The position numbers and the translations under genes are program-made. DNA of 64,000 nucleotides from Megascapheus bottae. Lineage: Eukaryota; Chordata; Mammalia; Rodentia; Geomyidae. The notes beneath the pieces were generated by a model, which saw nothing but the letters and a program-made list of their open reading frames with translations, did no database searches and was not told the origin of the DNA. Location of the stretch: contig JANJXV010000101.1 of NCBI GenBank assembly GCA_024803745.1, forward strand, positions 124,001-188,000, read 5' to 3'. Positions within the stretch are counted from its first letter, which is position 1, and each line of letters starts with the position of its first letter. Positions 23,097 to 32,435 of this stretch are shown piece by piece.

Positions 23097-23195
23097 CACG
23101 CATGCTCACTGAGCACCAAGGCCCGTGGCTCAGCGAAGAGCACGCATGCTCAGTGAGCACGAGGGCCAAGGCCCAGTGAAGAGCACGCATGCGGA
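23097..23195 (+). repeat. Tandem array of NRF1-like units, right
   Basis: The core 'cacgcatgc' occurs at 23097, 23141 and 23184 (periods 44 and 43 bp) within units containing 'tgagcac' and 'aaggccc'. The third unit runs straight into 'ggagagggaaggaagatggc', the presumed start region of a plus-strand transcript or L1 5' UTR. Confidence 0.85.
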
Positions 23196-23701
23196 GAGGG
23201 AAGGAAGATGGCCCCGAGACAATAGGGACGCTGCCTAGCTCTCTCTCACAAAAAGAGAGAACTAAGGAGTCCCACGAGCCAATTATCTTAAGAAATCCAC
23301 AACAACAAACTCAAAAGGCAACGGAGAAGGACTCAAAGTGGAAAACAAATCCAGATAAAGCTCACATCCAACTTTCTCAAAGAATTCGGAACGCGAGGAC
23401 CCCTCCCCCACCTCCATCCGCCAGTTCCAAGCCACAGAAAGCGCTGGCGGGCTGGGGGGAAAAGCGGCAGCAGGCCTGGAAAAGAGGCTGCGGGCGGAGG
23501 GGGCCAGCCTGGGAGCCCGAATGCTGCAGAAACCAACATACAACCGGGCCAGCGAACGGCGGAAGCAGCAGAACCCAGACGCGGAACCAGAACAGCAAGC
23601 AGCGGAACCCAGACTCGGAACACAGGCGACAGCGGAGACCCGAGGGGAGTGAGAGACTCCCCACCACCGTGCAGCACCCGCAGAGGGATGCAGAGGCGTG
23701 A
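23189..23701 (+). other. Open frame of 170 codons in the CpG island, coding status unproven
   Basis: The frame runs from ATG at 23189 to TGA at 23699-23701. The stop overlaps a GTGAGT donor-like site at 23698, so a transcript spliced there would keep the frame open. The predicted protein is Arg/Gln/Pro-rich, with no signal peptide, membrane segment or domain I recognise. Three frames on the opposite strand are also open for 136-156 codons over the same bases, as expected in GC-rich, stop-poor DNA. It is more likely non-coding or L1 5' UTR sequence than a gene. Confidence 0.12.
23563..23615 (+). repeat. Imperfect tandem unit, 34-bp period
   Basis: 'aagcagcagaacccagac' (from 23563) recurs as 'aagcagcggaacccagac' (from 23597), each followed by 'cggaac'. 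It adds to the minisatellite-like structure of the island. Confidence 0.7.
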
Positions 23702-23992
23702 GTAATACAGCGCGTCCCCAAACACAAAGGGAAAGCAGAGCGGTGCCAAGCAATAGAACTTAACTCAGACCCCTCCACCCCGCCCACACAGGCCTAAAGG
23801 CAAAAAGAATACAAGGACGAATCCTAAAGTTGGCTGTGCCTCCACTACCAGATTTTTGTAGACTCCAACTTACAGGCCAGAAGTTGAGAATTAATGGCCC
23901 AGTAGATCAAATTAGTCCCATTCCATGTTGTTTAAGCAGCATAGTATTTCTACACATTTGAGCCATCATTTAACAAAACAGAAGACCTATAT

Positions 23993-24165
23993 CAGGCACC
24001 AGTATCTCACACTTACAATCCTAGCTACTCAGGAAGCTGAGATCTGAGGATCACGGTTTGAGGTCAACTTGAGCAAGAAAGTCTGTAAGATTCTTAAACC
24101 TAATTAACCAATAGGAATTCAGAAGTACGGGTATGGCTTGAGTGGTACAGCACCAACCTTAACAC
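23993..24165 (+). repeat. Composite B1-ID-like SINE, 3'-truncated
   Basis: 'acttacaatcctagctactc' then 'aggaagctgagatctgagga' forms the B1-like half. 'attaaccaataggaattcag' forms the linker and 'ggcttgagtggtacagcacc' the start of the ID-like half. The 3' part and A-tail are missing. Confidence 0.8.
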
Positions 24166-24195
24166 CAACCCTTAAATTAATTAACATACATGTGG

Positions 24196-24285
24196 GTCTG
24201 TGTATATGTGCACACATATATATTATTGTATATATATATATACATCTATTATGTATGCTGTATACATGCACATGTGTGTGTGTTT
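24196..24285. repeat. TA/TG-rich microsatellite
   Basis: Interrupted runs of TA and TG (for example 'tatatatatatatacat' and 'gtgtgtgtgtttgtgt'). Simple-sequence DNA. Confidence 0.85.
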
Positions 24286-24565
24286 GTGTCAGAAGACTTA
24301 AGTTTAAAATTTAAATTTCCTTAAAACAATGAAACAACTGACCATTCTAGGCTTACAGTCCTGCCTCATGATGATAAGCTGTAGCAGAGTAGAGGCTTCC
24401 CCTCCAGATAAACTACTCAGCTGATCACAGCCCCTGTTACTCCCACTAGTCCCCACTCTAGCCTGTTTTCCTGCCTTAATCCTGTTGAAATCTTGGCTCT
24501 TCCTAAGGTGGTTCTTCAATTACTCTGTGTCTGTGTCTGCACAGTAATTAAAGACTAAACTCAAG

Positions 24566-24722
24566 TTGGGCATGGTAGCACTTGCCTATAATCCCATCCT
24601 TAGGAAATGGAAACTGAAAGATCTTAAGTTTGAGGCCAGCCTGGAGTACATATGTAGTTATTTCCAAGCCAGCCTAAGCTACATAGCCAGATCTTGTCTC
24701 AAAAAGGAAAAAGGAAAAAAAA
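24566..24722 (+). repeat. B1 SINE (7SL-derived monomer)
   Basis: Starts 'gttgggcatggtagcacttg' and 'cctataatcccatccttagg'. It then has the repeated module 'gaggccagcctggagtaca' / 'caagccagcctaagctaca', which is the internal duplication typical of rodent B1. It ends 'agatcttgtctcaaaaagg' with an A-rich tail. This is the best single piece of evidence that the host is a rodent. Confidence 0.88.
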
Positions 24723-24958
24723 GTCAAAAATCAGAACAGAAAAGAACAAAACCGATTCGGCTCATTTTGGTGCTCAGAATGAGATTTCTACGTTTGGACC
24801 TTTTTCATTTTCTTCTCATATTTTATTATAATATTCCAAAGAAACTCTCAGAAGGCAATGATTATATCATATATTTTGCATTTCCCACAGCTCTCCATAT
24901 AAAACGAAGTACAAAGTAGATAATTAATGATTGTTAAAAGAATGCATGAGTAAAGAAT

Positions 24959-24981
24959 ACATATATATATATATATATAAA
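24959..24981. repeat. (TA)n microsatellite
   Basis: Uninterrupted TA dinucleotide run of about 22 bases. Confidence 0.9.
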
Positions 24982-25085
24982 ATAAAACAGGAATTACTTG
25001 AAACATGAAAGCAAGATTATAACAACTGCTTGTTGCTCATGTTTTTAAAAACATGAAATGTCAGTAGTAAAACTATTTGCTTTTA

Positions 25086-25218
25086 GAGGGGTGGGGGCGG
25101 GGGAGGGAAATGGGGACCAAGACATGTGAAAGGGTATTAATGAATGGGAATTAATGCACCATCTATCTGGAAAATATCATGTAACCCTTCTATTAATTAC
25201 AATAAAATATATGAAAAA
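25086..25218 (+). mobile_element. Short L1 3' end
   Basis: G-rich tract, then 'gtgaaagggtattaatgaat', 'gcaccatctatctggaaaat' and 'attaattacaataaaatata'. This is a 5'-truncated copy of the main L1 family. Confidence 0.88.
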
Positions 25219-25231
25219 ATATTCATTTTTG

Positions 25232-25590
25232 AGCCAGGTTTGAGAGCTCATCTTTATAATTTTAGCTTCTTGGAAAGTGGAGATCAGGGGGTTGAGCAAT
25301 TCAAGGCCATTCCAGTCAGAAGTACTCCCAACTCCATATCAGCCAGGGGCCCTGATGGCAAGCACCCGTCATCTCTGGCTGGGCGCACATGGCTTTTGCC
25401 TTCATCCTCAGTGACACATGGGAGCACAGCTAACAGGAATGTAGCCCAAACCTGTCCACCCCAGGCTAGTCCCAGCCTCAAAAATAACCAACATTGAAAG
25501 GGCTTGGAATAATATCTCAGTGGTAAAGCACCAGCCACCAAGCATGTGGCCCAGAGGTGAATTCAACACCTCCAAAATGAATGCACACAC
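25232..25590 (+). repeat. Degenerate SINE sequence (B1-like then tRNA-like)
   Basis: 'gagccaggtttgagagctca' at the start resembles a diverged B1-like left end. About 260 bp later 'atatctcagtggtaaagcac' and 'gaggtgaattcaacacctcc' resemble a tRNA-derived half with a weak B box. The intervening 200 bp are unassigned and could be unrelated. Open frames on both strands here (25144-25497, 25284-25541) show no domain. Confidence 0.4.
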
Positions 25591-27365
25591 ACCTTACACA
25601 AAACAATACTAGTAGCCTGCTTTTCAGTGCATTAGCTTGGGGAACGATTGTGCCTGAGGTTATTTTCTAATTGATCAGTAAAGCTTATCCTTATCACAGT
25701 TCTATCTAGTTGATTCTTTTTGAGCTTTCTTTCAGAACTGCAAATCAGTCATTTCAGGACCAGACTAGAGGTACAGCAAAGATTATCCTGAGGCATGTAA
25801 TTTGTTTTAATTTCAGTGAATCCTCAAGAAAAATTTCTGAGACACCTTCAGTACATTTTGACAACCCCTATTATTCTCAATGCCACAAATCATCAGGAAA
25901 ATTCTAATATTAATATAGTGTGGAGTTATGAAATATTTGCCCAGAGAATAGTTCATATTAAAATTAATATTTAAAATGGCTTGTTTTCTACCAAATGGAT
26001 TTCATTAATATCCTACTAACATACAAACATACAGGCCTTTTTCCTGTCTTAATTGTTTAGTAACTAGCATTTCTTCTAATCAAGTTAATCTTAATCCCTT
26101 TAAAGCACAACTTACAGTAATTCCACAACAAGGCAGCTAACTAGTAGGCGAGTTTTAGAAAAGATGGAAATAATGGCTCTGTGAGGGTTTTTTAAATCAT
26201 TTTTCATGTATTTTAAAGCCTGCAGGATTCCAAAATTTTTATGACCTTAAAATTATCTCACTTTTTAAACATATAATATTAAACTTGAATTTGTCTATGA
26301 AAGAAGAAAAATATGTAGGAGGCTGCAAAACATAATAGTATCCCAGAATCAGAGAAAATGTGGACTGTCTGAGCTTAACAGAAAGGCCATCGCAGTGCTA
26401 AGTCTTTTCCTCTTACCTACAGAGACCATGCAGTGAATTTTAAGAGTGCAATCTGATGAAAGAGGAAAAGGAAAGATGCTTAGAGAATATAAACTACTCA
26501 GAGCATCAGAGTTTCATGGGAAAAGGTACTGTGTTTTAAAATCATATTAATAACACATATGTTCTCTCTAGGTAACACAACATGCATAAAGCTTACTGAG
26601 TGTTGTACATCTAATAATCCATATGCATAACAATTGGCATTGTTCTTTACATGCCTCTACAAAGTGCCGCTCGGGTTCATCTTTCTCTGTAAGCTTTTTA
26701 CTACCCCACACCGAGGAAAGCTGCAGGAAAAAATAATAAAATAGCATATAGGATAGTTGTGATGGACAGCAGTACCTTCCCACAGAACTGGATGTCTGGT
26801 CGACCTCGGTGAAATAGATATTGTTACTTCAGGCCAAGGTGTTAAGTAATTTTGCTCTGTGTGTTCTGAGTACTGGGGAATCAAGTCTCAGTCCCTGATG
26901 GCATTGTAAGTTAAGGTGTAACTGATAAATCCAACAAAATCCAGCCGAAAGAATAGGCATTGTTGATCACACATTGCCTGCCAAACAGCCAACAGGCTTG
27001 ATCCGTGTTCTGTTATTTAGTCTGTTGAGTTTTGTGGATGAGTGGTTCAAGTGAAGTTTCCAGTGTTGTTTCTCAGTCTTGAGAAACGTGGATGGTACCA
27101 TCAGTCTCTTCCTCACTCAGTAGTCAAGGGCACATCTTAGAGACACCATTCTGGTTTCTTTGGCAACAGAACAGCATCAAAACAGGGAAGCAACCAGCAG
27201 GACAGGAAGAGCTCTTTCAAGTTCACATCTAAAAACACCACTCCCAGTCATACATCTGGAAAACAGGCCAAGGAAGACACATTTGAAAGATACTCTGCCT
27301 CAATGGGAATTTTGAAAATTATGTAAAGGAATAGGACATTTCCCTTTTGTGGGAGGACAAATTAA
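25591..27365. other. Unique DNA, no gene seen
   Basis: No gene or clear repeat. The part from 26820 to 27300 is the least AT-rich and most complex portion but has no recognised motif cluster. Confidence 0.5.
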
Positions 27366-27640
27366 TACATCATACAAAATCCACTAGCATAACAATGTTC
27401 ATTACAGCACTATTCACCATAGTAAAGATATGGAACCAACCTAGATGTCCCTCAGTCGATGAGTGGATCAACAAGTTGTGGTATTTGTACACAATGGAAT
27501 TCTATGCTGCTGTCAGAAAGAATGACATCGCCTCATTTGTTAGGAAATGGAAAGACTTAGAAAAAATCCTATTAAGTGAAGTAAGCCAGACTCAAGGGAA
27601 CTTAGGCTCAATGGTTTCCCTCATTCGTCATAATCAGTAG
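27366..27640 (+). pseudogene. L1 ORF2p C-terminal tail, frame still open
   Basis: The open frame 27347-27640 reads through about 90 codons of the extreme ORF2p C-terminus ('IWNQPRCPSVDEWINKLWY' block) to a TAG in 'cataatcagtag'. The same TAG context appears in the antisense copies (for example the complement of 'ctactgattatgac' near 43112), so this is probably the family's true ORF2 stop. It lacks the catalytic domains and is not functional on its own. Confidence 0.88.
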
Positions 27641-28064
27641 AAACCTTGGGCTCTACTAGCAGAGATCTGCAATAGAGCAAAAATCTTGATACATAAGGCC
27701 ATATAGTATGAAGCTAATTGAAAGGACCTCCAGGACATTGAAACAAAAGCCATATAACGAATGATTGTTGTCCTTAATGTACTATGTTGTCTCTCATCTC
27801 CTTTGCTGTCCCTTGGTTATCTCATATTGTTATAGTATCTCAATTTATTATCTGATATATTGAATTTCTTTGTATTTGGTTATTTGAAATTTGATAGGGA
27901 AGGGGGGAAAACCAAGACGAGTGGGGGGTGTGGGGGGGAGGGTAATGGGTACCAAGACATGTGAAAGGGTATCAATGTATGTGAATTAATGCACCTTCTA
28001 TCTGGCAAATATCATGTAACCCTTTTACTAATTACAATAATAAATAAATAAATAAATAAATAAA
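27366..28064 (+). mobile_element. 5'-truncated L1 with (AAAT)n tail
   Basis: Begins in ORF2 coding sequence ('ccactagcataacaatgttc'), passes the ORF2 stop at 27638-27640, then about 390 bp of 3' UTR with the G-rich tract (27896-27945). It ends in an A-rich tail expanded as 'aataaataaataaataaata'. It is very similar to the 20887-21887 copy over the shared part. Confidence 0.92.
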
Positions 28065-28311
28065 AGAAAAAGCATGTGCACTGTTTTGCTTGCAGGCATA
28101 GAAATTACATTATTCACAAATATTTTCTACATAGTAGGTAGGGTAGCTACACTGGACATGAAAGGGCGGGGACAATTAATATGGATGAAACAGTCCTGTT
28201 TCATTAACTTTCTACCTTATTGTTCATTTATTTCTTCAAATTTTGGGTTTGTCTGAGAGATGAGAGATTCTCTTCTCTCTTTGATTATATCAGAATAAAA
28301 ATAGATATTGG

Positions 28312-28430
28312 TCTGGAGGTTTGGCTCAAATACTAGAGCACCAGATGTGCAAGCAAGCTCAGCAAATATGAAGCCATAAGTTCAAACCAAGTATTTTCTA
28401 AAATCATCATCATCATCAATAAAAATAATA
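28312..28430 (+). repeat. tRNA-derived SINE fragment
   Basis: 'ggaggtttggctcaaatact', 'agagcaccagatgtgcaagc', 'atgaagccataagttcaaac' reproduces the A-box to B-box spacing of an ID-like SINE. A short ATC run lies in the tail. Confidence 0.65.
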
Positions 28431-28439
28431 AATAGCATA

Positions 28440-28600
28440 AGCTGGGGACAAGGCAGAAAAGTTCATGAAATGTTAATTTCTAATTAATCAGCAAAAAGAA
28501 AAAATTCAGAAGTGGAGATGTGCCTCAAGTGGTAGAGCATGAAATAGTTGAAATAGCCAAGTGAGAGCTCAGGGTCCTGAGTTCATGTCCCAGTGGTGCT
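28440..28600 (+). repeat. Degenerate composite SINE, right half
   Basis: 'ctaattaatcagcaaaaag' corresponds to the linker. 'gtgcctcaagtggtagagca' and 'gagctcagggtcctgagttc' correspond to the ID-like half of the composite SINE, with insertions in between. Confidence 0.6.
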
Positions 28601-29527
28601 TCTCTTAATCAAATATGAATGCACACATACTGAAAATGTACATGGTATACACTGCCAAATACACAGCTCACTCCCTCCAGCAGCTCCTAAAACCTGTTAT
28701 TAGGTTGCAGGTTTGAAGTTTAGCAACTCCACATCTCTTAGGCACCTTATTTCAACGAGGATTGAACAGAGGGACCAGGAAAAGACTTAATTAACTAGGG
28801 CAGTATTTCTCGAGATATTTGTTGTTGACATTGCAAAAGGGACAACATATTATATTTGATTTCCCATTTTCAAAGCAGAAGGAAAGGCAATCCACAACAT
28901 AGGAAACATTTCACTTTCCTTCCTATTTTAATCAATCTTCAAAGAAAGACTGGGGTGGGAACACTTAAATCATAACTCTGCGGTTATTGAAAACCCCAAG
29001 AATGATGAACTTCATGCATATGATGTTGAAATAACACACAATGAATTGTAGGCACTCTGAATGGCAGTGAAATTTACAACTCCTTTCCTCTGTTCCAAAA
29101 TAAAAAAAGAATTTCTATCTTCCCAGCAAGTGGTCTCCAAAATAAATGCTGTTCTCACACCCATGAGCAAAGAAATAACTTGGGGCAAGAAAGCACAGTG
29201 TGTTTTCATTTACAAATTATATACATCACATCACTTTACTAACATGCTGCCAAATATAAAAATTGAAATATAAACTGTATGAGATATAAAATGCAGTATT
29301 TTTCCCCACATTGCCTGACATACTGTTCCACATAACTCAAATACTGACTATGATGATGTCTCGTGCATAACTATAAATATCTACCTCCCTAAATATCCCT
29401 TCCACACAGCTCAAAACAAAAAACTTGAAGACAACTCTTGTTGCTGGCATGCCTCTTTTAGAGAGCCTAAAAGGACAGAAATAAGTTGAGACCATAAATG
29501 ATGCTCTCAATTTGGGTAGGTACGATA
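28601..29527. other. Unique AT-rich DNA, no gene seen
   Basis: Nothing recognisable. Confidence 0.5.
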
Positions 29528-29670
29528 CTAACTGAGTGCTTTCCAGGTGTGAGGCATTGTAATGTCTTGTGTTTAATTTTCCCCAAAACTCCATGTGGTA
29601 GATCATCTTCCCAGTTAACAGCTAAAGAAACTGAGGACTAATGTACCTTAGAATTGGCTAGTTAGAAAAC
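29528..29670 (-). repeat. MIR SINE, antisense
   Basis: 'ctgagtgctttccaggtgtg', 'aggcattgtaatgtcttgtg' and 'agctaaagaaactgaggact' occur in the antisense MIR order. The last matches the 'gatgaggaaactgaggc' block of the family. Confidence 0.72.
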
Positions 29671-29764
29671 AGTAGCAAACTGTGTAAGAATCCTTTCTTG
29701 ACTGAATTTATTCTGGGTCCATGGCCCGCCAGAAAGAAGCTTTGGATTCCCAAGGGGATCCTTA

Positions 29765-29900
29765 GCAACATGGGAAGGAGGGGGAAATTTGGGTTGTCTG
29801 GAGGCACAGGGAGATGTCAGGGTTCCTCTCATCTTTTGGTAGAAGCGAGGGATGCTAATATTCTGACGTGGACAGGACAGTCCAAGAACATACCCACAGT
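29765..29900 (+). repeat. MER5-type DNA transposon remnant
   Basis: 'gggttgtctggaggcacagg', 'gtagaagcgagggatgctaa' and 'acgtggacaggacagtcc' match the order of MER5 (non-autonomous hAT-Charlie) elements as I remember the consensus. It is non-coding and ancient. A 95-codon open frame across it (29698-29985) is spurious. Confidence 0.65.
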
Positions 29901-29944
29901 GCTGTGGAGGGAGAATCAAGAGGTATCAGAGATGAATGACGAAC

Positions 29945-30110
29945 CAGATATGTTCATCACAGTGCAATTTGTAATAGCTGAGTAGTCCAAGACTCAATAA
30001 ATTACAGTGTATCTATTTATCAGAGCTCTGTGGCTACTAGCATGACGTTTTTTCAAAAGAATAACCATATGAAAAAATTCACACTTCCTATTTACATGTG
30101 CAAAAGCAAT
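29945..30110 (+). repeat. Possible old L1 3' fragment
   Basis: 'atatgttcatcacagtgcaa', 'tttgtaatagctgag', 'aataaattacagtgtatcta' resembles the ORF2-end block of old L1/HAL1 elements. It is heavily diverged and tentative. Confidence 0.45.
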
Positions 30111-30784
30111 ATTCGCCAAAACATTCATATTCACAAGTCCTAAAAGTAATCTGGTTAGCAGGGTTGTTGTGTTAGAAAAGTATTTATATGTTTATGTATG
30201 CACATGGGAAATACTTTGAAAGACATCAGCCAAAGTATTAATTACTATTTGTTGCTGAAGTATAGTAGAGAGTCCATATAAAATATTTTATGACAGAATC
30301 ATTATAAATAGCCACACATACCACTGTAAGAAGGAAACACTCATAAGTAATATAATCTATTATCTCAAAGTCCTTATGAATTCCGTAAGCCAAAGATTTG
30401 ATACCCATCTTTTCAGAATGTGTCACTGGCAGCATTTTATTTCATTTTATTTTCTGACATCAAGTTCTTTAATAATAGAAAAGAAAAGCACCAGGTGTTT
30501 CTCACCAGGTGCCTTTGCAATGGCAGCAGAGTTCACTGGTATATTTTTTTCAGAGCCAAAATAGCACCTACTATTCACATGCCCTATCTTTAAAGCCTTC
30601 ATTGTTTCACTATGATTCAAAAGTGAAGTTATTCACTCCCGCCCACACAGCAAGAACAATACAATCACGACACTGAACTGAATAAATGCTTGAAACTTCA
30701 TAAATACTAAGTATCTCATCTCAGAATGTCTTATGAGTAGAAATCATTATGATGCTGTCTGCCATATAATTTATCTTTATCTTT
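30111..30784. other. Unique AT-rich DNA, no gene seen
   Basis: Nothing recognisable. Confidence 0.5.

Positions 30785-30826
<42 letters not shown>
30785..30826. repeat. (ATC)14 trinucleotide microsatellite
   Basis: Fourteen uninterrupted ATC units. It lies a few bases before the antisense SINE at 30833, on the side of that SINE's former A-rich tail, so it may have grown from the tail. It produces a run of histidine codons in the frame at 30733-30915, which is not a gene. Confidence 0.95.
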
Positions 30827-30832
30827 GTTTGG

Positions 30833-31012
30833 GTTTTTGTTCTGGTACTGGTGATGGAACTCCATCACCTGAGCCTCACCACCAGTCCAACATTTTGCTG
30901 GTTAATTGGAAATGAAGAATTTTCTGTTTGGACTCGCTTCAAACTGATCCTCCAGGTCTCAGCATAGTGAGCAGGTAGCATTTCATATGTCAGCCACTGG
31001 TGTCTTGCTCAG
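30833..31012 (-). repeat. Degraded composite SINE, antisense
   Basis: 'ttttgttctggtactggtga', 'cacctgagcctcaccaccag', 'ggttaattggaaatgaagaa' and a B1-like end ('gatcctccaggtctcagcat') appear in antisense order. Diverged. Confidence 0.6.
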
Positions 31013-31837
31013 AAGTCTTACTTTATTAGAACACAGTCTAACAAATTACCCTTTATTTTACTGACCAGTACCTCATTGTGACCTGGAAAAAAAATACAAC
31101 TAACATGGCAGCAAACCTTCAAAAATACCATGAGATTTATATCGGCCAAAAAAACTGCTAAGAAAAAGTTTATTCCCCAATACAGATGAAAAATTTGACC
31201 TACAGTAGCAAGAAAAACAACAAAAAAGAAAGAGCTGGACAAACACAAAATGGAGAAAGAAGATAAGAATTGTGATTTCTTTCAAAATTGTAATCATTAA
31301 ATAAAATAAAATTTGCTTATTTTCATCTTCAAGGAATCCAAATGGTTTACATTATATCTAGCATACAGACTATTACTAAATAATAACAGTTAACAATATC
31401 ACAAAGTATAAAGGTTTTCAGAAACATAAAAGTGTTAGAAGGTATTTCAGATACTTCTTTGATTCGAATTAGAGAAGATATGTCTAATTATGACATGATA
31501 TCAAAAGGAATGCTGTATAAACTAAGTAAGCAAAGATATTTGCCAGTAATATTAAAAGTAATTCCTGAATGTTTCTCAAGTATATGAAATACTGAGAAAA
31601 TCAATGCCTAGCATGACAGTGCCACTTGTCAAAACAGTCTGTTAATTATCTTTATCATGCTCTTGGCAAAATAGGATACTGTTGGATAAATAACATCTTC
31701 ACATAATTTAAATCCATGCTATGTTTTATTAATTTAGATCCTCCGTTTACCCCAAGAGGGGGTGGAGATGATTGGCTACATCTTCTGTTGCAAATATACA
31801 CAAAGCCTTATTTGCAATGGAACAAAAACACAAATTT
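31013..31837. other. Unique AT-rich DNA, no gene seen
   Basis: Nothing recognisable. Confidence 0.5.
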
Positions 31838-32045
31838 AGAATTGGATTGACGAATGTCCAAAACCCAACTCTACTACTTCAGTGCCTGTCTTTGCACAAA
31901 TTATATCATACTACTGACCTACCGTGTCTCTATACATTAAAAATAAACAGTGCCAATAATCAGATCCCTCATAGGGTCCGGAAAGAAAAACAATGAGATG
32001 TTATTTGTGAAGTTCTGGCAACACAGTAGGGATTTGATTGCTGTG
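31838..32045 (+). repeat. MIR SINE, near full length
   Basis: 'tccaaaacccaactctacta', 'cttcagtgcctgtctttgca', 'acctaccgtgtctctataca', 'cctcatagggtccggaaag' and 'tctggcaacacagtaggg' follow the whole MIR order from tRNA-derived head to LINE-related tail. Confidence 0.82.
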
Positions 32046-32125
32046 AATTTTTTTTATCTCCTTCCCATTTTTACCTTTCTGTCCTTGCTTTCATACCTAG
32101 ATCTTCACAAGGCAAGTTGATCTGG

Positions 32126-32221
32126 AGGGAAAACAGAAAGAAGGAAGAAATAAAGGGGGGGAGAAGGGAAGGAGGAATAGAGGGAAGGAATGGAGGGAGG
32201 GAGAGAAGAAGACAAAGAGGA
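32126..32221. repeat. Purine-rich (GGAA/GAGG) tract
   Basis: Nearly continuous purines on the plus strand ('ggaaggaatggagggaggga' and similar), immediately upstream of a SINE. Confidence 0.85.
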
Positions 32222-32228
32222 ATTCACC

Positions 32229-32435
32229 TTACCAGAGGCTTACACCTGTAATCCTAGCTACTCAGGAGATTGAGATCTGAAGATGGAGGTTGGAAGCTAG
32301 CATGGGACAGGAAAGTCTGTGAGACTCTTTAACCACCAAAATTCAGACGTGGAGCTGTGGCTCAAGGGGTAGAACTACAAGGAACAGAGCTAGGTCCCTA
32401 AGTTTAAATCCTAGTGCCAGCACCAAAACAAAGAA
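32229..32435 (+). repeat. Composite B1-ID-like SINE
   Basis: 'acacctgtaatcctagctac', 'tcaggagattgagatctgaa' and 'aggaaagtctgtgagactct' form the B1-like half. 'ggagctgtggctcaaggggt' and 'cctaagtttaaatcctagtg' form the ID-like half. An A-rich tail follows. Confidence 0.88.

Larger units (their letters stand above)
22330..23800. promoter_or_regulatory. Isolated CpG-rich island, candidate promoter
   Basis: The window is AT-rich and CpG-poor except here. In 22545-22680 alone I count about twelve CpG dinucleotides. The island holds two short tandem arrays of NRF1-like cores (22564-22690, 23097-23195) and a 'gaagatggcc' YY1-like element at 23205-23214. Putative 5' splice sites face outward on both strands (GTAAGT on minus, GTGAGT on plus). 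It could be a CpG-island promoter for unannotated transcripts or an L1-type 5' UTR whose body is gone. The base composition and short tandem units favour a transposon origin, but this is inference. Confidence 0.6.

Noticed and set aside
23283..23787. Three overlapping minus-strand open frames of 136-156 codons
   Set aside because: All cover the same GC-rich, stop-poor bases and overlap a plus-strand frame. At most one could be real and none has a recognisable domain.
30733..30915. Polyhistidine protein
   Set aside because: Product of the ATC microsatellite read in one frame.
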